64,000 bases of DNA from Pseudomonadota bacterium (lineage in GTDB: Bacteria; Pseudomonadota; Alphaproteobacteria; Rhodospirillales; Magnetospirillaceae), in NCBI GenBank assembly GCA_021793155.1, contig JAJYTF010000019.1:26153-90152 (forward strand), read 5' to 3'. Below the pieces are notes generated by a model. That model was not told the DNA's origin. It ran no database searches and worked only from the letters and a program-made list of their open reading frames with translations. The number at the start of each line of letters is the position of its first letter. Within the stretch, counting starts at the first letter, position 1. The translations under genes and the position numbers were made by a program. Shown here piece after piece: positions 1 to 9,042 of this stretch.

Positions 1-540
1 ATCGCCGGGCTGGCCGAGGCGGCCCAGAAGATCAGCGAGGTAGTGCAGTTGATCAACGCCATCGCTGCGCAGACCAACCTTCTGGCGCTGAACGCCACCA
101 TCGAAAGCGCCCGGGCGGGTGAAGCCGGAAAGGGCTTCGCCGTGGTCGCCCACGAGGTCAAGGGGTTGGCCGGCAAGACCGCGACCGCCACCAGCGACAT
201 TGCTGATCAGATCGCCCAAGTACAAACCGAGACGCGCAGCGCCGTCGCAGCCATCCGGGACATCACCGCTACCATCGGCAACATCAACGAGCTATCGGCA
301 ATCGTCGCCAGTGCCGTTGAGGAGCAGGGCGCCGCCACCGCCGAGATCGCCCGTAATGTGGAAGAAGCCTCGGCCGGCACGCGGGAAGTCGCCCACAACA
401 TCACGGCGGTCGCCACCTCGGCCGCTGAAACCGGGCGCATGGCCGGCGACGTCCGCAGCGCCGCCAGGAACCTGCAGAGCGACAGCGAGGTGCTGGAACG
501 CGAAATACAGACGTTCCTGACTGCCGTCGCCAGGCTGTGA
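1..540 (+). CDS. Methyl-accepting chemotaxis protein, C-terminal part
   Basis: The reading frame is open from the first base, so the gene starts outside the window. The visible 179 residues are the cytoplasmic signalling domain of a chemoreceptor. The hairpin tip [20 protein letters not shown] is close to the consensus that contacts CheA and CheW, followed by [12 protein letters not shown] and a long alanine-rich coiled coil with heptad spacing. Membrane and ligand-binding parts are not visible, so the stimulus is unknown. No CheR/CheB-docking pentapeptide is seen at the C terminus, which ends FLTAVARL. Confidence 0.95.
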   Translation: MAGLAEAAQKISEVVQLINAIAAQTNLLALNATIESARAGEAGKGFAVVAHEVKGLAGKTATATSDIADQIAQVQTETRSAVAAIRDITATIGNINELSAIVASAVEEQGAATAEIARNVEEASAGTREVAHNITAVATSAAETGRMAGDVRSAARNLQSDSEVLEREIQTFLTAVARL

Positions 541-591
541 GGAACCGTCAGAACACCAGAGCCCCGTCGACGTCCCTGTCGGTCAGGGCCT

Positions 592-930
592 TCACGGAGT
601 ACCGCCTCCCAGGTTCGCCGCGATGATGCGATCGATGTCGACAGGCCGTCGCGGAATTTCGCTGGTGAGAAATCCAACGAACGCCTCCTTGGCCATTGTG
701 AGACCTGGGTTCCTGCGCTTTTCGAAGCCGATGGTCGAGGACGGCTTGCCCGATACCCCAGCCGCACAAACGCTGCCGGCCAGATGCCCGGGAAAGATCT
801 CCACCGACTCGGGCAAGGTCAGTAGTCTGCCGTGAATGCTGTCATACAGCAGTCTGGCCATTTCCACCTCGCGTCCGGGCAGATCCGGGCGGCCCGCAGC
901 ACCGACGAACAGGGTATCGCCCGTCACCAC
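592..930 (-). pseudogene. MBL-fold hydrolase (persulfide dioxygenase-like), C-terminal fragment
   Basis: These 112 residues match the C-terminal third of the metallo-beta-lactamase-fold family often linked to rhodaneses. Visible landmarks are VTGDTLFVGAAGRPDLPG (a metal-ligand aspartate lies in this segment in the family), EIFPGHLAGSVC (a metal-ligand histidine) and GKPSSTIGFEKRRNP. Family members are several hundred residues long. Upstream of the GTG near 930 the family sequence continues for about four residues (RLWF) and then meets an in-frame TGA, so the N-terminal half with the HxHxDH metal motif is absent. It diverges from an equally truncated rhodanese gene at 998. Treated as a remnant. 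Confidence 0.75.
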
Positions 931-997
931 GAACCACAGCCGTCACCCCGCCAACCACTCTATAATTCTCTTGAATGATAAATGGCAAGAGCGGCCG

Positions 998-1465
998 ATG
1001 CAGACGACGTTCAGGATCGCCGGTTTCGACGCTGCGCGGGCTGACGACGACGTCCTGGACTTGCTGGCTTCGCTGCGGCGAACTGCCGAACGCCATGTCG
1101 CCGAGATCGACCGCCTACTGCGCGGCTACTTCCACGCCGAGGACGGCCTGGAACCGGTATCACGTGACGACCTGCTGGCTCGCATGAAGGATGGACTGGT
1201 GACCGTCCTCGACGTCCGCCCGCCCGAGGAATATGCAGCGGGCCACCTGCCTGGCAGCATCAACATCCCGCTCAAGGACCTGGAGCGGCGCCTCGGTGAA
1301 TTGCCCGAGGCCGCCGAAGTGGTAGCCTATTGCCGGGGACCGTACTGCGTTCTTTCCTACGAGGCTGTGGCCGCCCTCCGGGAGCAAGGCCGCAAGGCCC
1401 GCCGCATGGAGGACGGGCTCCCTGAATGGCGTGCCGCCGGGCTCCCCGTCGAGACCGGCCCATGA
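998..1465 (+). CDS. Rhodanese-domain protein, ArsR-rhodanese type lacking its HTH
   Basis: The 155-residue product ends in a rhodanese domain: VTVLDVRPPEEYAAGHLPGS, then the active loop YCRGPYCVLSYEA with its catalytic cysteine. The preceding segment VLDLLASLRRTAERHVAEID is the linker typical of ArsR-family repressors fused to rhodanese. In those proteins a winged HTH of about 70 residues comes first; here it is missing and the protein begins MQTTFRIAGFD. The ATG at 998 is preceded by GAGCGG and a TATAAT at 961-966. Sulfur transfer may persist, but DNA binding as in the family is unlikely. Longer in-frame starts exist (836) but they run antisense through the MBL remnant. Confidence 0.75.
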   Translation: MQTTFRIAGFDAARADDDVLDLLASLRRTAERHVAEIDRLLRGYFHAEDGLEPVSRDDLLARMKDGLVTVLDVRPPEEYAAGHLPGSINIPLKDLERRLGELPEAAEVVAYCRGPYCVLSYEAVAALREQGRKARRMEDGLPEWRAAGLPVETGP

Positions 1466-1481
1466 GGATAGTGCGACAGTC

Positions 1482-2471
1482 CTACCCGAAATAGGGCGCG
1501 AGATTCCGCCGGATCCGCTGCTTGACTGGTTCGCCGGGGGGCGGCGCGGCGAAGGTCTGGCCGGTCACCGTCTCGAACAAGGCGATGTACTTCCGGCTGA
1601 ACTCCACCAGCGTATCGTCGGGAATCGGCGGAATCGGCTGATGATAGGGATCGCAGCGGCTGGCGATCCACAGTCGCAGGAATTCTTTATCCAGGCTTTC
1701 CGGCTCTTCTCCACGCCCATGGCGGTCACTGTAACTGGCCGCCTGCCAGTAGCGGCTGCTATCGGGGGTAAGGATCTCGTCCGCCAGGGTGACCCGGCCG
1801 TCCGCGTCAAGGCCGAACTCGAACTTGGTGTCCACCAGGATCAGGCCCGAGCGCGCGGCGATCTCGCGGCCGCGAGCGAACAGCGCCAGCGTCAGCGCCC
1901 CCACCTCGTCCCACTGTGCCTGGGTCAGCAACCCCTGGCCGACGATCTCGGCCGGCGTCGTCGGCGCGTCGTGCCCACCCACCGCCGCCTTGGTGGTCGG
2001 GGTGAGGATGGTTGCCGGCAACCGGTCGTTCTTGGTCAGTCCGTCGGGCAGGGTCACGCCGTAGACCTCGCGGCGACCGTCGCGGTACATCGGCCAGATG
2101 GAGGTGTCGGTCGAGCCTGTCAGATAATCACGCACCACCATTTCTACCGGTAGCATGGTCAGGCGGCGCCCGACCACCACGTTGGGATCGGGATAGTCGA
2201 GGACATGGTTCGGGCAGATATCGGCGGTGGCCTCGAACCAGAAGCGGGCGGTCTGCGTCAGCACCTGTCCCTTGAAAGGGACCGCCGCCAGCACCTGATC
2301 GAAAGCGCTCTGCCGGTCTGTCGAAATCAGGATGCGCCGCCCGTCGGGCAGATCGTAGTTCTCGCGCACCTTGCCCCGATAATAATGGGGCAGTTCGGGA
2401 AAATGCGCCTCGGTGAGGACATGGGGAATGGCGGCACGGATCACGTCGGCGGCAAGCATGGCGATATCCAA
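1482..2471 (-). CDS. purC: Phosphoribosylaminoimidazole-succinocarboxamide synthase
   Basis: SAICAR synthetase of de novo purine synthesis: ATP-dependent joining of aspartate to CAIR in the cytoplasm. The 329-residue protein is the longer, Ade1-like form rather than the roughly 240-residue form. Landmarks are [11 protein letters not shown] near the N terminus (ATP-site loop), [33 protein letters not shown] and [13 protein letters not shown]. Start is the ATG at 2471; a second in-frame ATG lies four codons later. It converges on the rhodanese gene with a 16-bp gap and stands alone, away from other pur genes. Confidence 0.95.
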   Translation of the reverse strand: MDIAMLAADVIRAAIPHVLTEAHFPELPHYYRGKVRENYDLPDGRRILISTDRQSAFDQVLAAVPFKGQVLTQTARFWFEATADICPNHVLDYPDPNVVVGRRLTMLPVEMVVRDYLTGSTDTSIWPMYRDGRREVYGVTLPDGLTKNDRLPATILTPTTKAAVGGHDAPTTPAEIVGQGLLTQAQWDEVGALTLALFARGREIAARSGLILVDTKFEFGLDADGRVTLADEILTPDSSRYWQAASYSDRHGRGEEPESLDKEFLRLWIASRCDPYHQPIPPIPDDTLVEFSRKYIALFETVTGQTFAAPPPGEPVKQRIRRNLAPYFG

Positions 2472-2549
2472 TGGAATGGCGCTGACGAGTTATCGCACCC
2501 CCCGCCGCCAACGGCAAGGACCGCTGTCAGCAACCGAGCCATGCGCGCT

Positions 2550-2963
2550 TCAAACCCGGGCGATAATCATCCAGGTCACACCGAACTTGTCGGCAAGCAT
2601 GCCGAAACGTGGCGAGAAGAAAGCCTTGGCCGCCGGCATGATCACCTTTCCGCCATCACCCAGAGCGGCAAATACCCGGCCGACCTCCGCCTCGTCGGCC
2701 ACTGTCAGCGACAACGAGAAACCTTGGAAGGCCGCTTGCCCCGAACAATGGCCGTCGGAAGCCATGAGCGTGGTGTCGCCGATGCGGAAGCTGGCATGCA
2801 TCACCTTGTCCTCCCCGCCAGTCGGCACCACTCCGGGCCGGGCTGGCTCTGGGGAGTCCTTGTAGCGGATCAGCATCTCTACCTGGGCGCCGACGGCGCG
2901 CCGATAAAACTCCATGGCTTCTTCGCAGCGTCCTTCGAAGAACAGATACGGCTGGACGAGCAT
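2550..2963 (-). CDS. VOC-family (PhnB-like) protein
   Basis: A 137-residue protein of the vicinal-oxygen-chelate fold, PhnB / 3-demethylubiquinone-methyltransferase-like subgroup. It opens VQPYLFFEGRCEEAMEFYRR, the usual first beta-alpha unit, and ends FSPRFGMLADKFGVTWMI, the usual last unit. HASFRIGDTTLMASDG is the central strand pair. Members are commonly annotated as glyoxalase-like, but most have no proven substrate. It lies 78 bp upstream of purC on the same strand, too loose a link to infer a joint function. Nothing shows metal specificity beyond family similarity. Confidence 0.85.
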   Translation of the reverse strand: MLVQPYLFFEGRCEEAMEFYRRAVGAQVEMLIRYKDSPEPARPGVVPTGGEDKVMHASFRIGDTTLMASDGHCSGQAAFQGFSLSLTVADEAEVGRVFAALGDGGKVIMPAAKAFFSPRFGMLADKFGVTWMIIARV

Positions 2964-3062
2964 GGTGCTTCTCCGCGGGCATTGGCCGTTCAGGTTGACA
3001 TCGGCATAGCGGCAATCGCGAGATCGAAGACCTGTTGTCGGGGCCGAAGCTCCGCCGGCGGC

Positions 3063-3332
3063 TTAGCGGCGGCGCGGCGGCGGCCGGCGACCGGGTTGCG
3101 TCGCCGCCCGTTCATCCTTGTGCCGGAAATTGATCCGGGCTTTCGTCAAATCGTAGGGAGTCATTTCCACGGTGACGCGGTCGCCGGCAAGAATGCGGAT
3201 GCGATTCTTCTTCATCCGCCCAGCGGTGTAGGCCATCACATCGTGGCCGGTGTCGAGCTTGACCCGGAATCGTGCATCGGGCAGCACTTCGCTGACCACA
3301 CCCTCGAACTCGATCAAATCTTCTTTAGCCAA
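3063..3332 (-). CDS. infA: Translation initiation factor IF-1, with basic tail
   Basis: Single S1/OB-fold factor that binds the ribosomal A site during initiation. The core [17 protein letters not shown] ... [20 protein letters not shown] ... [14 protein letters not shown] is diagnostic. I place the start at TTG 3330-3332, because an AAGGA lies 8-9 bases upstream and the family begins MAKED; an earlier in-frame start at 3356 would add eight residues. The product is about 89 residues, longer than the usual 72. The surplus is a C-terminal tail with Pro/Arg runs (RRPPPRRR), a form also known for second infA paralogues. Whether another infA exists outside the window is not visible. Confidence 0.93.
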   Translation of the reverse strand: MAKEDLIEFEGVVSEVLPDARFRVKLDTGHDVMAYTAGRMKKNRIRILAGDRVTVEMTPYDLTKARINFRHKDERAATQPGRRPPPRRR

Positions 3333-3675
3333 GAGCTGAATCCTTGAAACTTGCACGGTCGGCTAATGCCACCTGCGCAATTGGCGTTGCCCTGCACGCT
3401 ATCACAGGAGCATCAAATTAGAGATGGGAGAAATAGATACGTCCGCACACCGCGCGGAAGCGCCCAACGAAATTTGACGCGCCACAAATAAGCCCCTCGC
3501 GCCCTCTGTTCAAGGGACGTTCGGATGTATGAAGATGGAAAACGGATCTTATATGGGTATACCCCGCGCCGGCGACAACCTGACCTCTTGTGCGGCGCCA
3601 CCTAAGCTTATGCCTTCGGAACGGGAGCGCATCATCGGCTATGGTCATGAGAAACCAGTCAGGAGCATTTGATCG
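3333..3675. other. Intergenic, no gene recognised
   Basis: Region between infA and a small ORF. Antisense frames give only low-complexity translations with no family resemblance. I see no clear tRNA-like or terminator structure here. Confidence 0.5.
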
Positions 3676-3909
3676 TTGGGCAACATGCAGCGCAAGCAAG
3701 GAACCCAGGTGGCCACGCGAGCTGCCGAGCGGACGGAGCTGAACGCGAAGATCGCGGAATTCTACTCCCACGGCGGGACCATAACCAAATGTGCGCCCGG
3801 CCCGTCAGATAGCGTAGCTTTCAACAGTTCCGGCCGATGGCGGCCTAAGCCACATACCCGAAAAGAGACTGGCGGCGCCGAGGAACCGGCCAAAACAAAG
3901 AGCGCCTGA
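3676..3909 (+). CDS. Small hypothetical protein
   Basis: A 77-residue ORF starting at TTG 3676, with AGGAG at 3661-3665 ten bases upstream. The core ELNAKIAEFYSHGGTITKCA resembles a pattern I associate with short uncharacterised proteobacterial proteins (helix, then GG-x-I-T-K); I cannot name the family. The C-terminal third is basic and probably disordered. No membrane segment or signal peptide. It lies between infA and the efflux operon without obvious linkage. A real gene is more likely than not, but the evidence is only the ribosome-binding site and this motif. Confidence 0.45.
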   Translation: MGNMQRKQGTQVATRAAERTELNAKIAEFYSHGGTITKCAPGPSDSVAFNSSGRWRPKPHTRKETGGAEEPAKTKSA

Positions 3910-4135
3910 ACCGCCGATTCCCGTGCCGAGGAAGCGCCGACCGCCAAGCCGTCGTCGACGGCAGCGGCGGCGCGGGCTAGGTGTACCCGGCCGGCTTCGC
4001 GTTCGACGCTGACCTCGGCGGCGATCACCAACCGGGCTGTCAATTTTTTGCATCGGGTCTTGCACCGGGCGAACCCGAAACTTCGGCTTCGCCCGGCCCA
4101 CCGTGATCCGCCGCCCCCCCCCCTGCCGGAACCCA

Positions 4136-5341
4136 ATGGAGCTCCACCTGTTGAATCATTCGCCGCCTGCGGATGATTCAAGGATGCTTGACCGCTTGGA
4201 AGACGCCCCCGACCCGACGAGGAGCGCCGAGACTGACGCGCCGCCACGGCGCGAGGACAAAGCGCCGGCGCGCCCCAATTCGCCCGGGCAGAACGAGCCG
4301 CCGAAGAAGCGCACCCGCTGGCCGCTGATTGCTCTCGGCATCGGGGTGGTCGCCGCGGTTATCGGCGGGACGATCTACTGGTATTTTACCAAGGATCAGC
4401 AGACCACCGACGATGCCTATACCGACGGGCGGGCTGTGATGATCGCGCCCCAGGTCAGCGGCTATGTGACGGAATTGGCGGTCGACGACAACCAGTTCGT
4501 CCATGCCGGCGACCTGCTGGTGCAGATCGACCAGCGGGATTATTTGGCGGCCGAGCAACAGGCAGCCGGCCACCTCATGGCCATCGAGGCGCAGCTCGAT
4601 AGCGGCCGGATCGCCCTGGACAAGGCTCGGACCACCTATCCGGCGCAGCTGACGCAGGCCCAGGGCCAATTGCTCGAAGCGCAGGGACGCCTGTTCCAGG
4701 CCGAACGCGATTTTCAACGGCAGCATCGCATCGACCGGGCCGCGACCTCGCAGCAAAATGTCGACACCGCGACCGCCAACCAGAAAATCGCCCAGGGACA
4801 GGTGGATCAAGCTACCGGCCAGCTGCGCCAGGCCGAGCTGGTCCGGCAGGATATCGCCCAGGCCGAGGCGCAGGTAAAGCAGCTTGAGGGCCAGGTGGGC
4901 CAGGCCGAGGGCGCCCTGGCACAGGCCCGGATCAATCTGGCCTACACGCGGGTCACCGCCCCGCACGACGGCTGGGTCACCCGGCGCAACGTGGAAATGG
5001 GCGACTTCCTCCAAGCCGGCACCCAGATCATGGCGGTCGTCGAACCCCAGGTGTGGATCACCGCGAATTTCAAGGAGACGGCCTTGAACCGCATGCGGCC
5101 GGGCCAGAAGGCCAGCATCCGCGTGGACGCCTACCCTGACCTGAAGCTGCAAGGGCATGTGGACAGCATCCAGCTTGGCTCCGGCGCCCGCTTTTCCGCC
5201 TTTCCACCTGAAAATGCCACCGGCAACTTCGTCAAGATCGTGCAACGCGTGCCGGTGAAGATAGTCATCGACAGCGGCCTTGATCCCGCCCGGCTGCTGC
5301 CCCTCGGTATTTCTGTCGAACCGACCGTGTACCAGCGATGA
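4136..5341 (+). CDS. HlyD/EmrA-type membrane fusion protein
   Basis: Periplasmic adaptor of a tripartite drug efflux pump, linking the inner-membrane transporter encoded next to an outer-membrane channel. A Pro- and charge-rich cytoplasmic N terminus precedes one membrane helix (WPLIALGIGVVAAVIGGTIY). Next come the first lipoyl half (TTDDAYTDGRAVMIAPQVSG), a long Gln/Ala-rich coiled coil with many QAEGQ-like repeats, the second lipoyl half (NLAYTRVTAPHDGWVTRRNV) and a beta-barrel. The TTDDAYT motif is typical of EmrA. The start is uncertain: ATG 4136 (401 residues) or ATG 4184; a GTG at 4103 is in frame but lacks support. It overlaps the next gene by 4 bp (ATGA). Confidence 0.92.
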   Translation: MELHLLNHSPPADDSRMLDRLEDAPDPTRSAETDAPPRREDKAPARPNSPGQNEPPKKRTRWPLIALGIGVVAAVIGGTIYWYFTKDQQTTDDAYTDGRAVMIAPQVSGYVTELAVDDNQFVHAGDLLVQIDQRDYLAAEQQAAGHLMAIEAQLDSGRIALDKARTTYPAQLTQAQGQLLEAQGRLFQAERDFQRQHRIDRAATSQQNVDTATANQKIAQGQVDQATGQLRQAELVRQDIAQAEAQVKQLEGQVGQAEGALAQARINLAYTRVTAPHDGWVTRRNVEMGDFLQAGTQIMAVVEPQVWITANFKETALNRMRPGQKASIRVDAYPDLKLQGHVDSIQLGSGARFSAFPPENATGNFVKIVQRVPVKIVIDSGLDPARLLPLGISVEPTVYQR

Positions 5342-6906
5342 GCGGTGCGAAGACGTCCGAGTGGCAGCCGTCGGGCAACAAATGGCTGATCGCCGTGGTG
5401 GTCACCCTCGCCGCCTTCATGGAAATCCTCGACACCACCATCGTCAACGTTTCGCTGCGGCATATCGCGGGCGGGATGTCGGTCAGCTACGACGACGCCA
5501 CCTGGACCATGACCTCCTATCTGGTGGCCAACGGCGTGGTGCTGACCATTTCCGGCTGGCTGGCCCGGGTCTTAGGCCGCAAGCGCTATTTCCTGATCTG
5601 CCTTGCCGGGTTCACCGCGGCCAGCGTGCTGTGCGGCCTCTCGGCCAGCCTGGGGCAGATCGTCATCGCCCGCGCCGTGCAGGGATTTTTCGGCGGCGGC
5701 CTGCAGCCGACCCAGCAATCCATCCTGCTGGATACCTTCGGGCCGGCCCAACGCGCCCGCGCCTTCGGCCTGACTGCGGTGGCCACCGTCGTCGCCCCGG
5801 CGATCGGGCCGGCTCTTGGCGGGTATATCACCGACACCTACAGCTGGCCGTGGATCTTCTTCATCAACATTCCGGTCGGAACGCTTGCCTTTTTCGCCGT
5901 CTGCCAACTGGTCGAGGATCCGCCCTGGACGCGGGCTCGGGGGTTGTGCGAGGTCGACGCCATCGGCATATCGCTGATCGCCCTCGGCCTCGGCTGTCTT
6001 CAGGTCACCATGGACCGCGGCGAGGATGCCGACTGGTACGGCTCGGAATTCGTTCGCGTCTTCGCATCCCTGGCCGTCGTCGGGCTGCTGGGGGCCGTCG
6101 CCTGGCTGCTTTATGCCAAGAAGCCGGTCATCAACATCCGGGTTCTTGCTGATCGCAACTTCGCCATGGCCTCGGCACTGATGGCCGCCATGGCCTGCAT
6201 CCTCTACGGCAGCGTGGTCCTGCTGCCCGAACTGGCGCAGACCGTGCTCGGCTACGATGCCACGCTGTCTGGGATGCTGCTGTCTCCCGGGGCTGCCCTG
6301 CTGATCGTCCTCATCCCACTGGCGGAACGCCTGCAGCGACTGATAAAGACCAAATACGTGATCGCCGTGGGGTTCGGCATCCTTTCGTTTTCCATGTTCT
6401 ATTCCCATCGCGTGCCGCCCGACGTCGGTTTCGACGAGTTGGTGTTCATGCGCGCCCTGCAGGCAGCCGGCCTGGCCTTCCTGTTCGCCCCTCTGACCAC
6501 CATCGCCTTCGCCAATATCAGCCGCCAGGACAACGGCGACGCCTCGGCCCTGTTCACCATGTTCCGCAACGTCTCGGGATCGGTCGGCATTTCCATCACC
6601 ACGGCGATGATCACCCAGCGGACCCAGATCCGCATGGCCCATCTTGCCCCGCATATGACGCCGCTCGACCAGGGCTATGCAGCAACGCTCCGGCAGTACC
6701 AGCAGGCGGTGACCGACTATGGCCACCATACCGGCGCCCCGGGGCGGTCGGCGCTGGGGCTCCTCTACCAAACCTTCCTGAGCCAGGCATCGGTGCTGGC
6801 TTATGCCGACCTGTTCACCTATGGCGGGATCGCGGCCCTGTGCGTTATCCCGTTCACCCTTCTCCTGACCGGAAAAGTGGGCGGGCGGGCGCATGCGCAG
6901 GCCTAG
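5338..6906 (+). CDS. DHA2-family MFS multidrug transporter, EmrB-type
   Basis: Proton-driven inner-membrane drug exporter with about 14 predicted helices (522 residues), the size typical of DHA2. Seen: LAAFMEILDTTIVNVSLRHI in helix 1 with the conserved D-T-T-I-V-N, WLARVLGRKRYF as the cytoplasmic loop 2-3 motif, RAVQGFFGGGLQPTQQSILL, and AIGPALGGYITDTYSWPWIFFINIP, the antiporter motif C region. Translationally coupled to the adaptor upstream (ATGA) and overlapping the outer-membrane gene by 14 bp, so all three form one transcription unit. The exported compound cannot be read from sequence. Confidence 0.95.
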   Translation: MSGAKTSEWQPSGNKWLIAVVVTLAAFMEILDTTIVNVSLRHIAGGMSVSYDDATWTMTSYLVANGVVLTISGWLARVLGRKRYFLICLAGFTAASVLCGLSASLGQIVIARAVQGFFGGGLQPTQQSILLDTFGPAQRARAFGLTAVATVVAPAIGPALGGYITDTYSWPWIFFINIPVGTLAFFAVCQLVEDPPWTRARGLCEVDAIGISLIALGLGCLQVTMDRGEDADWYGSEFVRVFASLAVVGLLGAVAWLLYAKKPVINIRVLADRNFAMASALMAAMACILYGSVVLLPELAQTVLGYDATLSGMLLSPGAALLIVLIPLAERLQRLIKTKYVIAVGFGILSFSMFYSHRVPPDVGFDELVFMRALQAAGLAFLFAPLTTIAFANISRQDNGDASALFTMFRNVSGSVGISITTAMITQRTQIRMAHLAPHMTPLDQGYAATLRQYQQAVTDYGHHTGAPGRSALGLLYQTFLSQASVLAYADLFTYGGIAALCVIPFTLLLTGKVGGRAHAQA

Positions 6907-8437
6907 CCGGCAATTCCCCCGGAGTGCGGCACTGGCCGCCATCACCGCGCTGCTTGCCACCGGCTGTACCGTCGGACCAGATTTCCAGCGGCCCAAGCCG
7001 TCGCTACCCGCATCCTGGCTGGACCAAGCCCCCCCGGCGGCGGGAGAAGCCGGCCAGGCCAGCCAGGCGGCGGCGGAACCGATCGCCGCGGATTGGTGGG
7101 GGGCGTTCAACGATCGCGAGCTGACCTCGCTGGAGAACCGTGTCGCCGACGCGAATCTGGATGTGCGGACGGCGACCATCCGCTTGGCCGAGAGCCGCGC
7201 GTTGCGCCAGATCACCAGCGCTGCCGAGTTCCCCCAGGTGAACGGGAACGCCATGTACCAACGCCTGAAGCCCAGCGAGAAAGGCATCTTCAGCCTGTTT
7301 GGCGGCGGTGCCGCTGGCGGCATCGCCGGTCCGACCGGCATCCCGGCCGCCGGCAGCTCCTTGCAATCCCTCGATCTCTGGCAATACGGCTTCGATGCGC
7401 AATGGGAGTTGGACCTCTGGGGCCAGGTCCGGCGATCGATCGAGGCCGCCGATGCGCAGATCGAGGGATCGGCCGAGGCGCGGCGCGATGCGCTTCTTTC
7501 GGTACTGGCCGAGGTGGCGCGCGATTATCTGCAGCTGCGGGGCATCCAGACGCTGTTGCGGATCAGCCAGGAAAACCTGGATACCGCCAAGGACAGCCTG
7601 GCGCTGACCGAGAAGCGCGCCGCTGACGGGTTGAGCAGCCGGCTGGACGTGGCCACGGCGGCCGCCCAGGTCGCCACCACCGAGTCCACCATCCCGCCGC
7701 TGCAGCAGAGCGAGACGCAGACCGTCAATCGCTTGAGCTTCCTGCTGGGGCAGCCGCCCGGCAGCCTTGCCGCGGAGCTGGCGACGCCCCATCCGGTCCC
7801 GCCGCCGCCTCCGCGCGTGCCGGTGGGATTGCCGGCCGAACTGGCGCGCCGGCGCCCCGACATTCGCCAGGCCGAAGCGCTACTACACGCGCAGACAGCC
7901 GAGATCGGCGTCGCCGTGGCCAGCTTCTACCCCAATGTGACGCTCAACGCCATGTTCGACCTGCAGGCGTTGAAGTTCGCCAACCTGGGAAACTGGCAGT
8001 CCCGTACCGCGACCCTCGGCCCGACCTTAAGCCTGCCCATCTTCAACGGCGGCCAGCTGACCGGCAATCTGCAGCTGACCGAAGCACGCCAGCAGGAGGC
8101 CGCCGTCGCGTATCAACGGACCGTTCTTTCCGCCTGGGAGGAAGTGGTCGACGCGCTGGTCGCCTATGATGCCGAGCAGCGACGGCGCGAGCGGGTTTCC
8201 CGGGCGGTCGAAGAGAACCGCCAGGCCTTGCGGCTGGCGCGGGAACAATACAGACAGGGCCTGGTCAGCTTCCTCCAGGTCCTGACCGTCGAGCAGCAGT
8301 TACTGGCGACCGAGCAGCAGGAGGCCGACAGCACGACCACAGTCTCGACCAACCTGGTGGCCCTGTACAAAGCTCTCGGCGGCGGCTGGGAGACCAGCTT
8401 TCCCACCAAGGAGGAGCAACAGAGGTCGAACCAATGA
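6893..8437 (+). CDS. Outer-membrane efflux lipoprotein, NodT/OprM family
   Basis: TolC-fold outer-membrane channel, the third component of the pump. The 514-residue precursor has a lipoprotein signal peptide (AALAAITALLATGC; lipobox L-A-T-G-C, acylated Cys about residue 25). TVGPDFQRPKPSLPASW follows, a typical start for mature OprM/NodT proteins. Two alpha-helical repeat halves are recognisable (SLALTEKRAADGLSSRLDVA and ALRLAREQYRQGLVSFLQVL), as is the ELARRRPDIRQAEALL motif. It begins inside the transporter gene, so expression is coupled. No transcriptional regulator adjoins the operon, which is unusual for such pumps. Confidence 0.95.
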   Translation: MRRPSRQFPRSAALAAITALLATGCTVGPDFQRPKPSLPASWLDQAPPAAGEAGQASQAAAEPIAADWWGAFNDRELTSLENRVADANLDVRTATIRLAESRALRQITSAAEFPQVNGNAMYQRLKPSEKGIFSLFGGGAAGGIAGPTGIPAAGSSLQSLDLWQYGFDAQWELDLWGQVRRSIEAADAQIEGSAEARRDALLSVLAEVARDYLQLRGIQTLLRISQENLDTAKDSLALTEKRAADGLSSRLDVATAAAQVATTESTIPPLQQSETQTVNRLSFLLGQPPGSLAAELATPHPVPPPPPRVPVGLPAELARRRPDIRQAEALLHAQTAEIGVAVASFYPNVTLNAMFDLQALKFANLGNWQSRTATLGPTLSLPIFNGGQLTGNLQLTEARQQEAAVAYQRTVLSAWEEVVDALVAYDAEQRRRERVSRAVEENRQALRLAREQYRQGLVSFLQVLTVEQQLLATEQQEADSTTTVSTNLVALYKALGGGWETSFPTKEEQQRSNQ

Positions 8438-8556
8438 GCAGCGCACCACAGTTTCCTCTTCGCCGTTTCCCGCGCAACTGCCGAGTCGCTGGAAGTTGCC
8501 GCCGATCATCCGCGCCAAGGCTGTTCCCGTGGGAAATGCGGCAGATCTCGCGACGG

Positions 8557-9042
8557 TCAGCCGAACTCGTAATGGACGTGGTGAGCCAGATGGTCGGTGA
8601 ATTTGTCGTGGTCATGGTGGTGGTCTGCCACCGGTACCGCCGCCGCGTCATCCGCCAGGCCCCAGGCGGGATCGGGATGGCCGATGGCAGCCGACGCGGC
8701 ATGGGGTAGGCCTGGCCACGGCCGCAGTGGGTCCGTGGCTTGCGGGAAGAAAGGTGCCGAGTGGCTGGCGGCCGTCAGGGAAGAAAGGTCGAGCGTCTCG
8801 GCAAAAGACGTGAACAGATGGGCCATCGCCGTGCTGTGATCGCCCCTCGCCCCGCCGCCAGCGCCAAGGGACATCTCCGGCGCTCCTTTGGCGGCGACCA
8901 CGGCCCGCCCTTCAGCACCGGCGGATGTCGTCGTACTGGATGCCGAAAGCCCATCGATTCCAAGCGTCCCGTAAGGAGCAAGACTGACGAAGCGCCCCTC
9001 TTTAGCCAGGACCGTGCTCTCGTTATACTTATCGATTCCCAT
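8557..9042 (-). CDS. Hypothetical protein with His-rich tail
   Basis: A 161-residue ORF convergent with the efflux operon. The ATG at 9042 has a strong AAGGA five to six bases upstream and the upstream DNA is AT-rich, both good signs of a real gene. The N terminus MGIDKYNESTVLAKEGRFVS is polar. The middle is Ala/Gly/Ser-rich and probably disordered. The C terminus VPVADHHHDHDKFTDHLAHH carries eight histidines and several aspartates in about 20 residues and may bind metal (inference only). No signal peptide or membrane helix. Family not recognised. The 91-residue ORF on the opposite strand (8434-8709) is judged spurious. Confidence 0.6.
   Translation of the reverse strand: MGIDKYNESTVLAKEGRFVSLAPYGTLGIDGLSASSTTTSAGAEGRAVVAAKGAPEMSLGAGGGARGDHSTAMAHLFTSFAETLDLSSLTAASHSAPFFPQATDPLRPWPGLPHAASAAIGHPDPAWGLADDAAAVPVADHHHDHDKFTDHLAHHVHYEFG

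Noticed and set aside
5572..7341. 589-residue ORF antisense to the EmrB-type gene
   Set aside because: Gln/Gly/His-rich translation typical of reverse frames; the plus-strand transporter has all expected motifs.
8434..8709. 91-residue ORF overlapping the end of the outer-membrane gene
   Set aside because: Arg/Val-rich, no homology, and it conflicts with the better supported His-rich ORF on the other strand.
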